NCBI GenBank assembly: GCA_943330925.2
Contig: CALQJP020000044.1
Span: 1-11,269, forward strand
Direction of reading: 5' to 3'
Source of the DNA: Chryseobacterium gleum
GTDB taxonomy: Bacteria; Bacteroidota; Bacteroidia; Flavobacteriales_D; Sanyastnellaceae
Length of the DNA stretch: 11,269 nt
Part shown: piece after piece, positions 1 to 6,741 of the stretch
How positions within the stretch are numbered: position 1 is the first letter of the stretch
Layout: each line of letters starts with the position of its first letter
The notes under the pieces: generated by a model
Told to the model about the DNA's origin: nothing
Database searches by the model: none
What the model saw: only the letters and a program-made list of their open reading frames with translations
Made by a program: the position numbers and the translations under genes

Positions 1-144
1 CGCAACGATGCCATTTTGGTGAACCTCTACCTGCGCAAATCGGCGCCCTGGCAGCAAGTCATACGACCTGATGCCGAAGCGCCGATGCTGAAGATACACC
101 ACCAGGATATGGTGGCGCCTTTCATTCCGGAAGAAAAGCCTTAA
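1..144 (+). CDS. 3' end of an unrecognised protein gene (partial)
   Basis: An open frame enters from the left edge in frame 1 and runs 47 codons to a TAA at 142-144. The visible C-terminus reads from RNDAILVNLYLRKSAPWQQV to a final FIPEEKP and has no low-complexity character. I do not recognise the family and assign no function. It is probably a real coding end because the frame is open from the edge with ordinary amino-acid composition. It also stops exactly where the convergent minus-strand small gene stops: both TAA codons share the sequence TTAA at 141-144. The rest of the gene lies outside the window. Confidence 0.6.
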   Translation, partial: RNDAILVNLYLRKSAPWQQVIRPDAEAPMLKIHHQDMVAPFIPEEKP

Positions 145-245
145 TCGTATTTCGGCTTTTTGTCGCGCTTTTCAGCACGCTTCTCAGACTTAGTTTTCGT
201 TGCAACTTTCTTTACTTCTTTCTTTTGATCTTTAGACTTTGCCAT
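141..245 (-). CDS. Small lysine-rich basic protein, 34 residues
   Basis: ATG at 245-243 opens a 34-codon frame ending in TAA at 143-141. The product starts MAKSKDQKKEVKKVATKTKS and continues with E, K, R, A and D to a KKPKYD end. It has 13 Lys and 2 Arg against 6 acidic residues, a net charge near +9, and no hydrophobic core or signal peptide. Short Lys/Ala-rich proteins of this kind are, from memory, common unnamed proteins in Bacteroidota; a nucleic-acid or ribosome-associated role is only a guess. Its stop overlaps the stop of the convergent gene by 4 bases. A possible -7 box TATAATTG (274-267, one mismatch to TAnnTTTG) lies about 20 bases before the ATG; no clear -33 TTG is seen. The main alternative is a chance frame, but such a Lys-rich frame starting with ATG in an otherwise non-coding gap argues for a gene. 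Confidence 0.6.
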   Translation of the reverse strand: MAKSKDQKKEVKKVATKTKSEKRAEKRDKKPKYD

Positions 246-266
246 GGGTGTTTATGTTTTGAGGGA

Positions 267-274
267 CAATTATA
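267..274 (-). promoter_or_regulatory. Possible -7 promoter box for the small basic protein gene
   Basis: On the minus strand the sequence is TATAATTG. It matches the Bacteroidota -7 consensus TAnnTTTG at five of six fixed positions and lies just after the queD terminator-like repeat and 21 bases before the ATG. No TTG is seen at the expected upstream distance, so this is weak. Confidence 0.25.
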
Positions 275-276
275 CG

Positions 277-349
277 AAAAAAGGGACTGGGTACTGAGGA
301 CTGGGTACTGCATTGCATTGTCCTCAGTCTCCAGTACCCAGTACCCAGT
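277..349 (-). terminator. Probable intrinsic terminator of queD formed by the repeat
   Basis: Read on the minus strand, ACTGGGTACTG (349-339) can pair perfectly over 11 bases with CAGTACCCAGT (296-286). This is followed by CCC and then six T (282-277). Further internal pairing is possible through the repeated units. A strong stem followed by a T run directly after the queD stop fits rho-independent termination of the long minus-strand gene run. The loop between these arms is large, so the exact fold is uncertain. Confidence 0.55.
284..349. repeat. Direct and inverted repeat of an ACTGGGTACTG unit
   Basis: A 13-base unit GGACTGGGTACTG occurs at 284-296 and again at 298-310 (period 14). The opposite orientation, CAGTACCCAGT, occurs at 332-342 and 339-349, overlapping by four bases (period 7). 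The two halves are separated by 21 bases that include CATTGCATTG. ACTGAGGAC at 293-301 also pairs with GTCCTCAGT at 320-328, so several alternative stems are possible. The block lies in the non-coding gap between the queD stop and the small basic protein gene, and starts two bases beyond the queD stop codon. It looks like a short dispersed intergenic repeat rather than a gene. Confidence 0.85.
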
Positions 350-351
350 AA

Positions 352-792
352 TCAGTCTTCAAATCTCCACTCCGCATAGCTCGTCGGAGTTTCTTCCAGT
401 TTTAATTCAACCAACTTGACTTCCTTCGGTAGGGCTCCGTGCAGGAGATTGTGGAAGTGCATCATCAGGTTTTCGCAGGAAGGCTGCACGTCGAGCAGAA
501 TGACTTTCTCGAAATTATCAGGCAAGAAGCTGTCCTTGGTGTAAGGCGCCTCCTTGTGCAGCACCAGCGCATGGTCGAATTGCGATATGATGTGGCGCAC
601 GGTTATATCCTTGATTTTTCCGAAGTCGACCACAAGGCCTTGTTCGGGGTGCCCCGATTGGTCGTTGATTTTCCCGGCAACCGTAACGTGCAAACGATAG
701 GTGTGACCATGAATGTTTTTGCATGGACCATCGTAGCCGTATAAGGCGTGGGCCATATCGAAAGTGAAGACTTTGGTTACTCTTACTGTCAT
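352..792 (-). CDS. queD: 6-carboxytetrahydropterin synthase / PTPS family, QueD
   Basis: A 146-residue member of the 6-pyruvoyl-tetrahydropterin synthase family. Bacterial QueD converts dihydroneopterin triphosphate to 6-carboxy-tetrahydropterin, the second step to preQ1 and tRNA queuosine, in the cytosol. All expected residues are visible: zinc ligands H15, H28 and H30 (CKNIHGHTY), catalytic C24, the DH pair D73-H74 (FDHALVL), E107 (PSCEN) and E133 in LEETPTSYAEW. The length is normal for the family. I chose ATG at 792-790, starting MTVRVTKVF, because an upstream in-frame ATG at 849 would add 19 residues that overlap the end of prmA and encode repeat-like sequence. It lies 29 bases after prmA. 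Other queuosine genes are not in the window, and a pterin role other than queuosine cannot be excluded from sequence. Confidence 0.93.
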   Translation of the reverse strand: MTVRVTKVFTFDMAHALYGYDGPCKNIHGHTYRLHVTVAGKINDQSGHPEQGLVVDFGKIKDITVRHIISQFDHALVLHKEAPYTKDSFLPDNFEKVILLDVQPSCENLMMHFHNLLHGALPKEVKLVELKLEETPTSYAEWRFED

Positions 793-796
793 TGGA

Positions 797-825
797 TTGA
801 TGATGGTTGAAGGTTGAAGGTTTAA
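797..825. repeat. Short TTGAAGG tandem repeat at the prmA-queD junction
   Basis: The plus strand shows GGTTGAAGGTTGAAGGTTTAA near 805-825, two and a half copies of a 7-base unit. The block spans most of the 29-base gap between prmA and queD, and the prmA stop codon (TTA at 822-824) lies in its edge. It is short and could be chance. It resembles AACCTTCAACCTTC-type intergenic strings that I associate with Bacteroidota genomes from memory. Confidence 0.5.
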
Positions 826-1655
826 CGTTGGAAGTGCATCATGGTCCATTCGTTGCGGAGGCTTGCTGATACGAATGTCAGGCCGAGTGTCTCAGCTGTG
901 CTTCTGATTTCGGGTTGATCGCTTTCATAAAAACCACTGAAGAGAATGCTCGCTCCGGGATTCATGTGCTTCACATAAAAATGCATGTCGCGCGTGAGGA
1001 TATTGCGGTTGATGTTGGCCAATATCAAATCGTAACGTGCATCGGAAGGTATAGCTTCTGCCCCACCCTGAATGGTTCGGATGTGTTTACACGCATTGCG
1101 CTCTACATTCTCCAGCGTGTTCTCATAGGCCCACTCGTCGATGTCGATCGCATCGATTTGGGTTGAACCGCGCATCTCCGCCAATATAGCGAGCACACCC
1201 GTTCCGCATCCCATATCCAGCACTGTCTTGCTTGTGCAATCCATCGGAAGCATCGCTGAAACGATGAGGTGTGTAGTTGCGTGATGTCCTGTACCAAACG
1301 ACATCTTAGGCTCGATGGTAATAGTATAAGGGTACATCTTCTCTACCGCATGAAACGGTGCACGGATGAGGCATTGATCATCGACAATAATCGGATCAAA
1401 GCTACTCTCCCACTGCGCATTCCAGTTTTGATCGACGATGACCACCGTAGTGATATCGAGGCGTTGCTCAGGGATGTCGGCAGTCATTAAACCATCAAGC
1501 AACTGCGGAGTGAAATCGGGCTCCTGAATATAAGCTTTCACCCCATGTTCCGTTTCAACAAAACTTTCAAAGCCAAGCTCAGCCAGCTCCACCACGAGCA
1601 CTTCGCGCGCAGGCAACAAGGGTTGCAATACGGCTGTAACTTCTACGTAGTTCAT
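822..1655 (-). CDS. prmA: Ribosomal protein L11 methyltransferase PrmA
   Basis: A 277-residue class I SAM-dependent methyltransferase that trimethylates ribosomal protein L11 in the cytosol. Residues 1-110 form the L11-recognition part. The family signature FGTGHHATT is at 120-128, SAM motif I LDMGCGTGV at 146-154, the acidic end of the second strand DAIDID at 168-173, and NINRNIL at 214-220 takes the place of the substrate-site NPPY-like motif, as in other PrmA proteins. The length is slightly below the E. coli protein. The start MNYVEV (ATG 1655-1653) gives an ATGA overlap of 4 bases with the tpiA stop. This argues for translational coupling and against the longer in-frame start at 1736, which would lie inside tpiA. 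Confidence 0.94.
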   Translation of the reverse strand: MNYVEVTAVLQPLLPAREVLVVELAELGFESFVETEHGVKAYIQEPDFTPQLLDGLMTADIPEQRLDITTVVIVDQNWNAQWESSFDPIIVDDQCLIRAPFHAVEKMYPYTITIEPKMSFGTGHHATTHLIVSAMLPMDCTSKTVLDMGCGTGVLAILAEMRGSTQIDAIDIDEWAYENTLENVERNACKHIRTIQGGAEAIPSDARYDLILANINRNILTRDMHFYVKHMNPGASILFSGFYESDQPEIRSTAETLGLTFVSASLRNEWTMMHFQR

Positions 1656-2407
1656 TGGGCCGCTTGTATAATAGTCGTGAAGTCGGCTGCCTTCAATGAA
1701 GCTCCGCCAACCAACCCGCCATCCACATTCGGGCATGCGAACAATTCCTTCGCGTTGGCAGCATTCACACTGCCTCCATATAGAATGGAGATTTCATTGG
1801 CAACAGTTTCCGTATAATACTCAACCACGAGTGAGCGAATAAAGGCGTGCATTTCCTCTGCCTGTTCGTTTGACGCTGTAACACCCGTGCCAATGGCCCA
1901 AACAGGTTCGTATGCGATAACGACCATAGCCAGTTGTTCTGCCGACAAATGAAACAACGCCTGCTTTACCTGCGCAGCAACGGTGTTGAAATGTTCACCG
2001 GCATTGCGCTCTGACAGTACTTCACCGCAGCAAAAAATGGGCGTCACGCCATTCTTCAAACAGGCGTCTATCTTTTCACGTATGATTTCATTGGTCTCAC
2101 CGAAATACTGGCGTCGCTCGCTGTGGCCGATGATGCTGTATTGCACATTCATCGATTTGAGCATGCTTGCGCTGATTTCACCGGTAAAAGCACCACTATC
2201 GTGTTGAGAGCAATTTTGCGCTGAAAGAGCAACGGATTGAGGCAATACTTCACTCAATCCATGCAAATACAAGGAAGGTGGTGATACGATTACCTGAACA
2301 TTCTGAGGGAAGCTTGCGCTGTTGGCAGCAAGTGCTTTTGCCAATTCAGTGGCCTCGGGCCACGACTTATTCATTTTCCAGTTGCCTGCAACAATTTTCT
2401 TTCGCAT
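1652..2407 (-). CDS. tpiA: Triose-phosphate isomerase
   Basis: A 251-residue TIM-barrel enzyme that interconverts dihydroxyacetone phosphate and glyceraldehyde 3-phosphate in glycolysis and gluconeogenesis. It is full length for the family. Visible residues are catalytic K11 in GNWKMN, electrophile H95 in IIGHSERR, general base E167 in AYEPVWAIGTG with the mobile loop following it, GGS at 211-213 and the phosphate-binding GG at 234-235. The ATG at 2407 is the only start that keeps the MRKKIVAGNWKMN N-terminus. It follows the TonB receptor after 57 bases, the largest gap within the minus-strand gene run, so it may have its own promoter. It ends by overlapping prmA. Confidence 0.97.
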   Translation of the reverse strand: MRKKIVAGNWKMNKSWPEATELAKALAANSASFPQNVQVIVSPPSLYLHGLSEVLPQSVALSAQNCSQHDSGAFTGEISASMLKSMNVQYSIIGHSERRQYFGETNEIIREKIDACLKNGVTPIFCCGEVLSERNAGEHFNTVAAQVKQALFHLSAEQLAMVVIAYEPVWAIGTGVTASNEQAEEMHAFIRSLVVEYYTETVANEISILYGGSVNAANAKELFACPNVDGGLVGGASLKAADFTTIIQAAQ

Positions 2408-2464
2408 ATGTAGATTTCGGTTTGGGTGGGCGAAAGTACGTAGGAAAAAAGAATGTTGCCCGAG
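2408..2464 (-). promoter_or_regulatory. Gap before tpiA with a weak candidate -7 box
   Basis: On the minus strand TACTTTCG at 2438-2431 fits TAnnTTTG with one mismatch and lies about 23 bases before the tpiA ATG. No -33 TTG is found at the usual distance. A run of six T (2450-2445) lies just upstream, but I see no convincing stem before it, so a terminator for the receptor gene is not supported. Whether tpiA has its own promoter is undecided. Confidence 0.25.
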
Positions 2465-4867
2465 CTACCAGCTGACGATGAAACCGAATGTAGGGATGAA
2501 AGCACCCTGAGCATTGGCAATGCTCTTAAGCTTGTATCGTTGTTGTTCAATAGGACTTTCCGGGTTTTCGATGATACCCGCTCCGGTCGAATTTCCATCG
2601 CTGTCGACAGTGCGTTCAAGAATGAGCGCCTGTTGACTATCCGCATCAGCGGTTACATTTTCCAAATCGATGTAGACATTCAGCGTCCAACCGTTGAAGT
2701 TGTAGATGCGATCCACGCGGAGATTCAATATGCTCGTCGACTTACCGCGCAGCTCATGCAGACGATCGAAGTCACGAATACCCGCATTATTGATATCCCA
2801 CACCAACCTTTGCGCCGATAGCTCTTCATTAAATGGCGTGTAGGGAATAGCAGATTGGTAACGCCAATTCAACCCCGCTTCCCATTGTGTTCCGAAGCGC
2901 TTCCCAAGCGTCAAACTGATTACATGACGGGCATCCCATGCCGAGGCCACGTATTCATTGCGCTTGTCAAGGTATTCGCTCCACGAAAGGGTGTAGGAAA
3001 CCATGCCGTAGAAACCTTTGTACAAGCGCTGCTGGTACAGGAACTCCGCGCCATACGCCCTGCCTTTGCTGTCGAAACTTACCGGGTAGTTTCCAAAAAC
3101 ACCAAAATCGGCGGGTATATGAGCAATACTTATACTGTCGCGAAGCGACATGAGATAGTTCGGATAGCGCTTGTAGAAGCCTTCAATGCTCAAACGACTC
3201 GAGATAGGAGTATCCCACTTAACGCCGGCTGTATAGTGAATGGATTCAACAAACTGCGTGCGTTGCTGATTATCTAAAACACCCGAGTTACGGTAGCTCA
3301 AAGTCATCATCGAAGGCAATTGGAAGTAGTTGGCTATACCGGTTTGAAGGGCAAAGCCTTTGAACAATACAAAAGAAAGATTGGCACGTCCCGAGAGGTT
3401 TTCCAGCGGGTTATTGAGCGATGAATTGTACGTACTTCCATCAGCACGGCCGCCTATTGTTGCTGTTACCTTGTCATTGAACCATCCCTTGCTCAATTGC
3501 GAGAAAACGGCATAGTTCTGAAACCCAACAGGAGAAAAGTAATTGACTTCTATAGGGCCGTATTCATTGTAGATACGGGTGAACACGTCAAACTCGCCAT
3601 GTACATCTTCCCAAGATATACCGCTGTTCCATTTGAAATGCTCGGCCGTGTGCGTGTACTCCGCTCGCACGCGATGCGACCACTCGCGGGAGTTGTATTT
3701 CAAAAGCAACCCCGTCGGATTCGACCGATCGTTATTATAGTATTTCTCAGCACTGTTTTTCAGCTCACTTCGGCTGCCGGTAACCATGAAGAAACCATGG
3801 CGACGATACGATTTGTAGACAGCGCCTGCCGTGTAATTCGATTGATCGCTGAAAGGTAGATTTTCCAGCAAGTATCGTTGTATTTCATTGTTGCCAACTT
3901 CTGTATTCAACTTGAAATCGTCGATGGCTCCAATGCCTAAGAGTGTGATGGTGTTTCTTGGGTTGATTTTGATCCGAACCTTCAACGTAGCATCATTATA
4001 TATCGGAGAAAATGCAAAGTTGAGCATTTTCAGAATGTATTGTCGATACGATCGACGCATGGTTGCGAGGTAGTTGACGCGCTTGCCAATTGGTCCGTCC
4101 AGACCAATTCCCATATCGGTGCCACCGAGTCGGGCAACTGCGTGCAGACTATCATTATTTCCCTCCTTCAATTGGAAATTGAACACCGAACTTAGCGCAT
4201 TGCCTCGGTTGGCGGGAAACTGCGCACTCATATATTCGACTTCCCGCAGCTGGTTGGCGTTAATGATCGAATAAGCACCACCACTTGCCCCTTGTGTAAC
4301 GAGGTGATTGATTACCGGAATTTCGACATCATCGAGATAGAACCGATTCTCATTGGGTGCGCCACCTCGAATGATAAGATCATTTCGAAATGCCGAAGTT
4401 GCCGTTACCCCTGGCAACGTGCGAATGACTTTCGACACATCGTTGTCGCTTCCCGGATTCCGCTGAATTTCGTTAGCGCCCAAACTCCTCATAGAAGAAG
4501 GCACGTCAATGCCTCGTTTAAAAGGTGCCGCTTCGACAACCACTTCTTGAAAAGCACCCGAACCGGGAATCATTTCCAGCAGTAATTTGAGTGTATCCTT
4601 TGGTTGCAGTATTACTTCAGCGAGCGTGTATGGCTCATAACCAAGTATGCTTGCCTTGAGGGAATAACTGCCAATAGCGGCCTGCATTTGAAACTCTCCA
4701 CGACTATCGGTGGCCGTATGTGCAGCCCCTTCACCCAACACAACTTGCACAAATTCCAGCGCCTCGCGTGTGTTGGCATCACGGCATTCTCCTATCACAA
4801 CACACGTGTATTGTGCGCGAAGCAAACCAACATTCAGAAGGAGTAAGAATAATAACCGGAGCTTCAT
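2465..4867 (-). CDS. TonB-dependent outer-membrane receptor with carboxypeptidase-regulatory-like domain
   Basis: An 800-residue outer-membrane protein. Residues 1-19 (MKLRLLFLLLLNVGLLRAQ) are a signal peptide. About 21-98 form a carboxypeptidase-regulatory-like domain with the usual DSRGEFQ and GYEPY features. EVVVEAA at 108-114 resembles the TonB-box-like stretch of Bacteroidota receptors. About 115-235 form the plug (VIRTLPGV, IIRGGAP, FYLDDVEIP). The rest is a beta-barrel ending in an aromatic residue (FGFIVSW), as expected for BAM recognition. The start MKLRLL was chosen because it supplies the signal peptide and gives a TGATG one-base overlap with the DUF2141 gene. No SusD-type partner follows, so glycan uptake is unlikely. 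The ligand is unknown; a siderophore, metal, cobalamin-like or hydrophobic substrate is possible. Sharing an operon with carotenoid genes is the only hint of substrate. Confidence 0.9.
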   Translation of the reverse strand: MKLRLLFLLLLNVGLLRAQYTCVVIGECRDANTREALEFVQVVLGEGAAHTATDSRGEFQMQAAIGSYSLKASILGYEPYTLAEVILQPKDTLKLLLEMIPGSGAFQEVVVEAAPFKRGIDVPSSMRSLGANEIQRNPGSDNDVSKVIRTLPGVTATSAFRNDLIIRGGAPNENRFYLDDVEIPVINHLVTQGASGGAYSIINANQLREVEYMSAQFPANRGNALSSVFNFQLKEGNNDSLHAVARLGGTDMGIGLDGPIGKRVNYLATMRRSYRQYILKMLNFAFSPIYNDATLKVRIKINPRNTITLLGIGAIDDFKLNTEVGNNEIQRYLLENLPFSDQSNYTAGAVYKSYRRHGFFMVTGSRSELKNSAEKYYNNDRSNPTGLLLKYNSREWSHRVRAEYTHTAEHFKWNSGISWEDVHGEFDVFTRIYNEYGPIEVNYFSPVGFQNYAVFSQLSKGWFNDKVTATIGGRADGSTYNSSLNNPLENLSGRANLSFVLFKGFALQTGIANYFQLPSMMTLSYRNSGVLDNQQRTQFVESIHYTAGVKWDTPISSRLSIEGFYKRYPNYLMSLRDSISIAHIPADFGVFGNYPVSFDSKGRAYGAEFLYQQRLYKGFYGMVSYTLSWSEYLDKRNEYVASAWDARHVISLTLGKRFGTQWEAGLNWRYQSAIPYTPFNEELSAQRLVWDINNAGIRDFDRLHELRGKSTSILNLRVDRIYNFNGWTLNVYIDLENVTADADSQQALILERTVDSDGNSTGAGIIENPESPIEQQRYKLKSIANAQGAFIPTFGFIVSW

Positions 4868-5301
4868 CAATAATCCAGTGTAATCTCGATTGAGGTTGAA
4901 TTGCCATTGTGCGAGAAAGCACATTCGTTAAAGGCAGGCGGACCGAACATGCTGAGCGCATCATTGGAAACGCCTATGCCTTCTTCGGGAATACCAAACA
5001 TGTTTGTATCGAGCGTGTTGTTTTTATTCTCGTCGTGCATGACCGTAACCGCATAATTACCGGCCGGTAAATCGGAAAACGTATACACCACCGTGCTGCC
5101 CGTAATAGGCACCATGGCTTGCTTCATGGCTTTTGTATGATCGGAAGGAAAGCCGGTTGCACCATTGAAAATAAGCAATGCCAATTGCCCCTTGTTTCCT
5201 TCAATTCCTTTGATTTTAATGGAAACCCCACCGGCAGGAGGAGCATGAAAGCCGAATAATGCCGGTGTAAGTAATGCTATGAGATAAAGAGATTTCTTCA
5301 T
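4867..5301 (-). CDS. Secreted DUF2141 domain protein
   Basis: A 144-residue exported protein. Residues 1 to about 18 (MKKSLYLIALLTPALFGF) form a signal peptide with no lipobox cysteine. The rest is a single DUF2141 beta-sandwich-like domain carrying the family hallmark VMHDENKNNTLDTNMFGIP (87-105), then EEGIGVSND and GPPAF (120-124). DENKNNTLD (90-98) resembles a calcium-binding loop with D90, N92, N94 and D98. The biochemical role of DUF2141 is not known to me. It starts 3 bases after the carotenoid oxygenase stop, and its TGA overlaps the receptor ATG by one base, so all three are probably co-translated. An envelope binding or accessory role to the receptor is inference. Confidence 0.88.
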   Translation of the reverse strand: MKKSLYLIALLTPALFGFHAPPAGGVSIKIKGIEGNKGQLALLIFNGATGFPSDHTKAMKQAMVPITGSTVVYTFSDLPAGNYAVTVMHDENKNNTLDTNMFGIPEEGIGVSNDALSMFGPPAFNECAFSHNGNSTSIEITLDY

Positions 5302-5304
5302 GTA

Positions 5305-6735
5305 TTAGTTCTGATGAATAAATGTTCCGTGATAGCCAAATAGAATACTATGTGGCAAAGATGCCTTCGCTACTTGCTCGAGATTCGAAGCATGCAGGAT
5401 AAGCAAATAGGATGAGGATGAATGCGTGTCAAGTACGACAGAAAGCAAGAGACCGTCATCTTCAGCTTGTGCGTTCGGAGAAGGCACAAACACCGGTTCA
5501 CCGGGATAGTGTCCTTCCTTGTACCAGCTGAGGAATGAGCCGGAAGCCGTATCAATCTTCACAATCTGATTGTAAAATTCATTCAAACAATTTGCATTCA
5601 CTCCGCAGCCGTATACGTATTGGTATGCATTATTGGTATGAGCGAAGGCACGATTGATAACCGGCAACTCCAAGCATACATTGGCTAGCTCTGTTTTGCC
5701 TAGGCACTTTTTACCTAACATGTCTAGAGTGTAGCGCCACATGGCCCCCTTCGGCAATGGTGCTTCTGCATTAGCCAATCGGTCTTTGTAATAATGCTGA
5801 ATGATATCCGCGTTGTCGTAAGCGCATAAATCAACTTCGAGAAGCCCGTCTTTTTCCTTCGCAAATACATGGTGGAAAGCAAAGAAAGCAGGCACCTTAA
5901 TGGTCAACACGCGCTTTCCTGTTTTACGATCGATGATAATAAAACGACTTCCCATGCCCGGTTTCCAATGGAAATTTTCAATGAAGGGTTTGGCACGAAA
6001 TAGCAGCATGATAGACTGCACCACCAGCGGATACTCCGCAATGATGAAGTAGTTCTCACTCATGCCGAAGCTGTGCATATAGCCAGGCATTTGCACAGGC
6101 ACTGAGGCTATTTCACGAGCCTCACCACTTATTTCATAAATCTTATAGAAGTTGATTGGACCGTATTGCACCACGAGGTTGTATGCTTCCGTTTTATCGA
6201 CAATTGGATGAGCTGTGGTCATGCGATTGCCGCCATACTTTCCATAGTTGTAGACTCCAACAGATTCGAGCGTTTCAGGGTCAAACTGAATCTGCATGAG
6301 CGGCTCGCCCCATGCGAAGGTCTTCTCCCCTATTTGCCCCACGTTCACTTTGGCGCTGTCTGTTATTTTCGGATCCGGATTAAAAATCGTCTGCAACTGT
6401 TGAAACAGCGTCCGACAAGGATCCGTGGCAAAATCGGAGTACGTTATACGCCCTTCCTTTTGAGCGGAGCGATAAGCTGCACAATCAATAAATCGACTGC
6501 GGTACCCTACGTTGCCATTAGCGATATGAAAACGATGAAGCATCGCCAAACCATCAAACCAATGCTTCATTGGTTTATCAACCATTACCTGTCCGGGGCC
6601 GTTTCGAATAAGCTCACCTTTCAGCCAATGAGGTATGGAACCCTCTACACCGAGTTGTTCGATGTCGCACTCCTTGCTATTTCGCAAGAATCCACCCTCC
6701 ATGTAAGAAGGAGTTATGTGCGTGCTAATAGGCAT
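5305..6735 (-). CDS. Carotenoid cleavage oxygenase (RPE65/BCO1-like family)
   Basis: A 476-residue member of the non-haem iron carotenoid oxygenase family, which cleaves a carotenoid or apocarotenoid double bond with O2 to give aldehydes or ketones. The four iron-ligand histidines are visible: H176 (TTAHP), H221 (YMHSFG), one of H288/H289 (FHHV) and H469 (GYHG). The second-shell glutamates also appear, at E144 (WGEP), E356 (LELPVIN) and E413 (GEPVFVPSP). HWFDGLAMLHRF, DPCRTLF, LELPVIN and the EDDGLLLSVV tail resemble animal BCO1/RPE65 proteins as I remember them. There is no signal peptide, so it should act in the cytosol or at the inner-membrane face. It starts 6 bases after crtI and sits in the same operon. 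The substrate and cleavage site (retinal-forming or other) cannot be read from sequence; lycopene is the last carotenoid made by the neighbouring genes. Confidence 0.92.
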   Translation of the reverse strand: MPISTHITPSYMEGGFLRNSKECDIEQLGVEGSIPHWLKGELIRNGPGQVMVDKPMKHWFDGLAMLHRFHIANGNVGYRSRFIDCAAYRSAQKEGRITYSDFATDPCRTLFQQLQTIFNPDPKITDSAKVNVGQIGEKTFAWGEPLMQIQFDPETLESVGVYNYGKYGGNRMTTAHPIVDKTEAYNLVVQYGPINFYKIYEISGEAREIASVPVQMPGYMHSFGMSENYFIIAEYPLVVQSIMLLFRAKPFIENFHWKPGMGSRFIIIDRKTGKRVLTIKVPAFFAFHHVFAKEKDGLLEVDLCAYDNADIIQHYYKDRLANAEAPLPKGAMWRYTLDMLGKKCLGKTELANVCLELPVINRAFAHTNNAYQYVYGCGVNANCLNEFYNQIVKIDTASGSFLSWYKEGHYPGEPVFVPSPNAQAEDDGLLLSVVLDTHSSSSYLLILHASNLEQVAKASLPHSILFGYHGTFIHQN

Positions 6736-6741
6736 CGTTCT

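Noticed and set aside
284..349. Repeat units that might be a small CRISPR array
   Set aside because: Units are 11-14 bases, overlap or lie one base apart, and are inverted relative to each other. There are no unique spacers of constant length and no cas genes.
793..849. Longer queD start at 849
   Set aside because: It would overlap the end of prmA and add 19 residues encoded partly by the TTGAAGG repeat; family proteins begin close to the VFTFDMAH segment.
2442..2464. T run after the TonB receptor on the minus strand as a terminator
   Set aside because: Only a 4-base AGCT stem with a 3-base loop precedes it, too weak to support a call.
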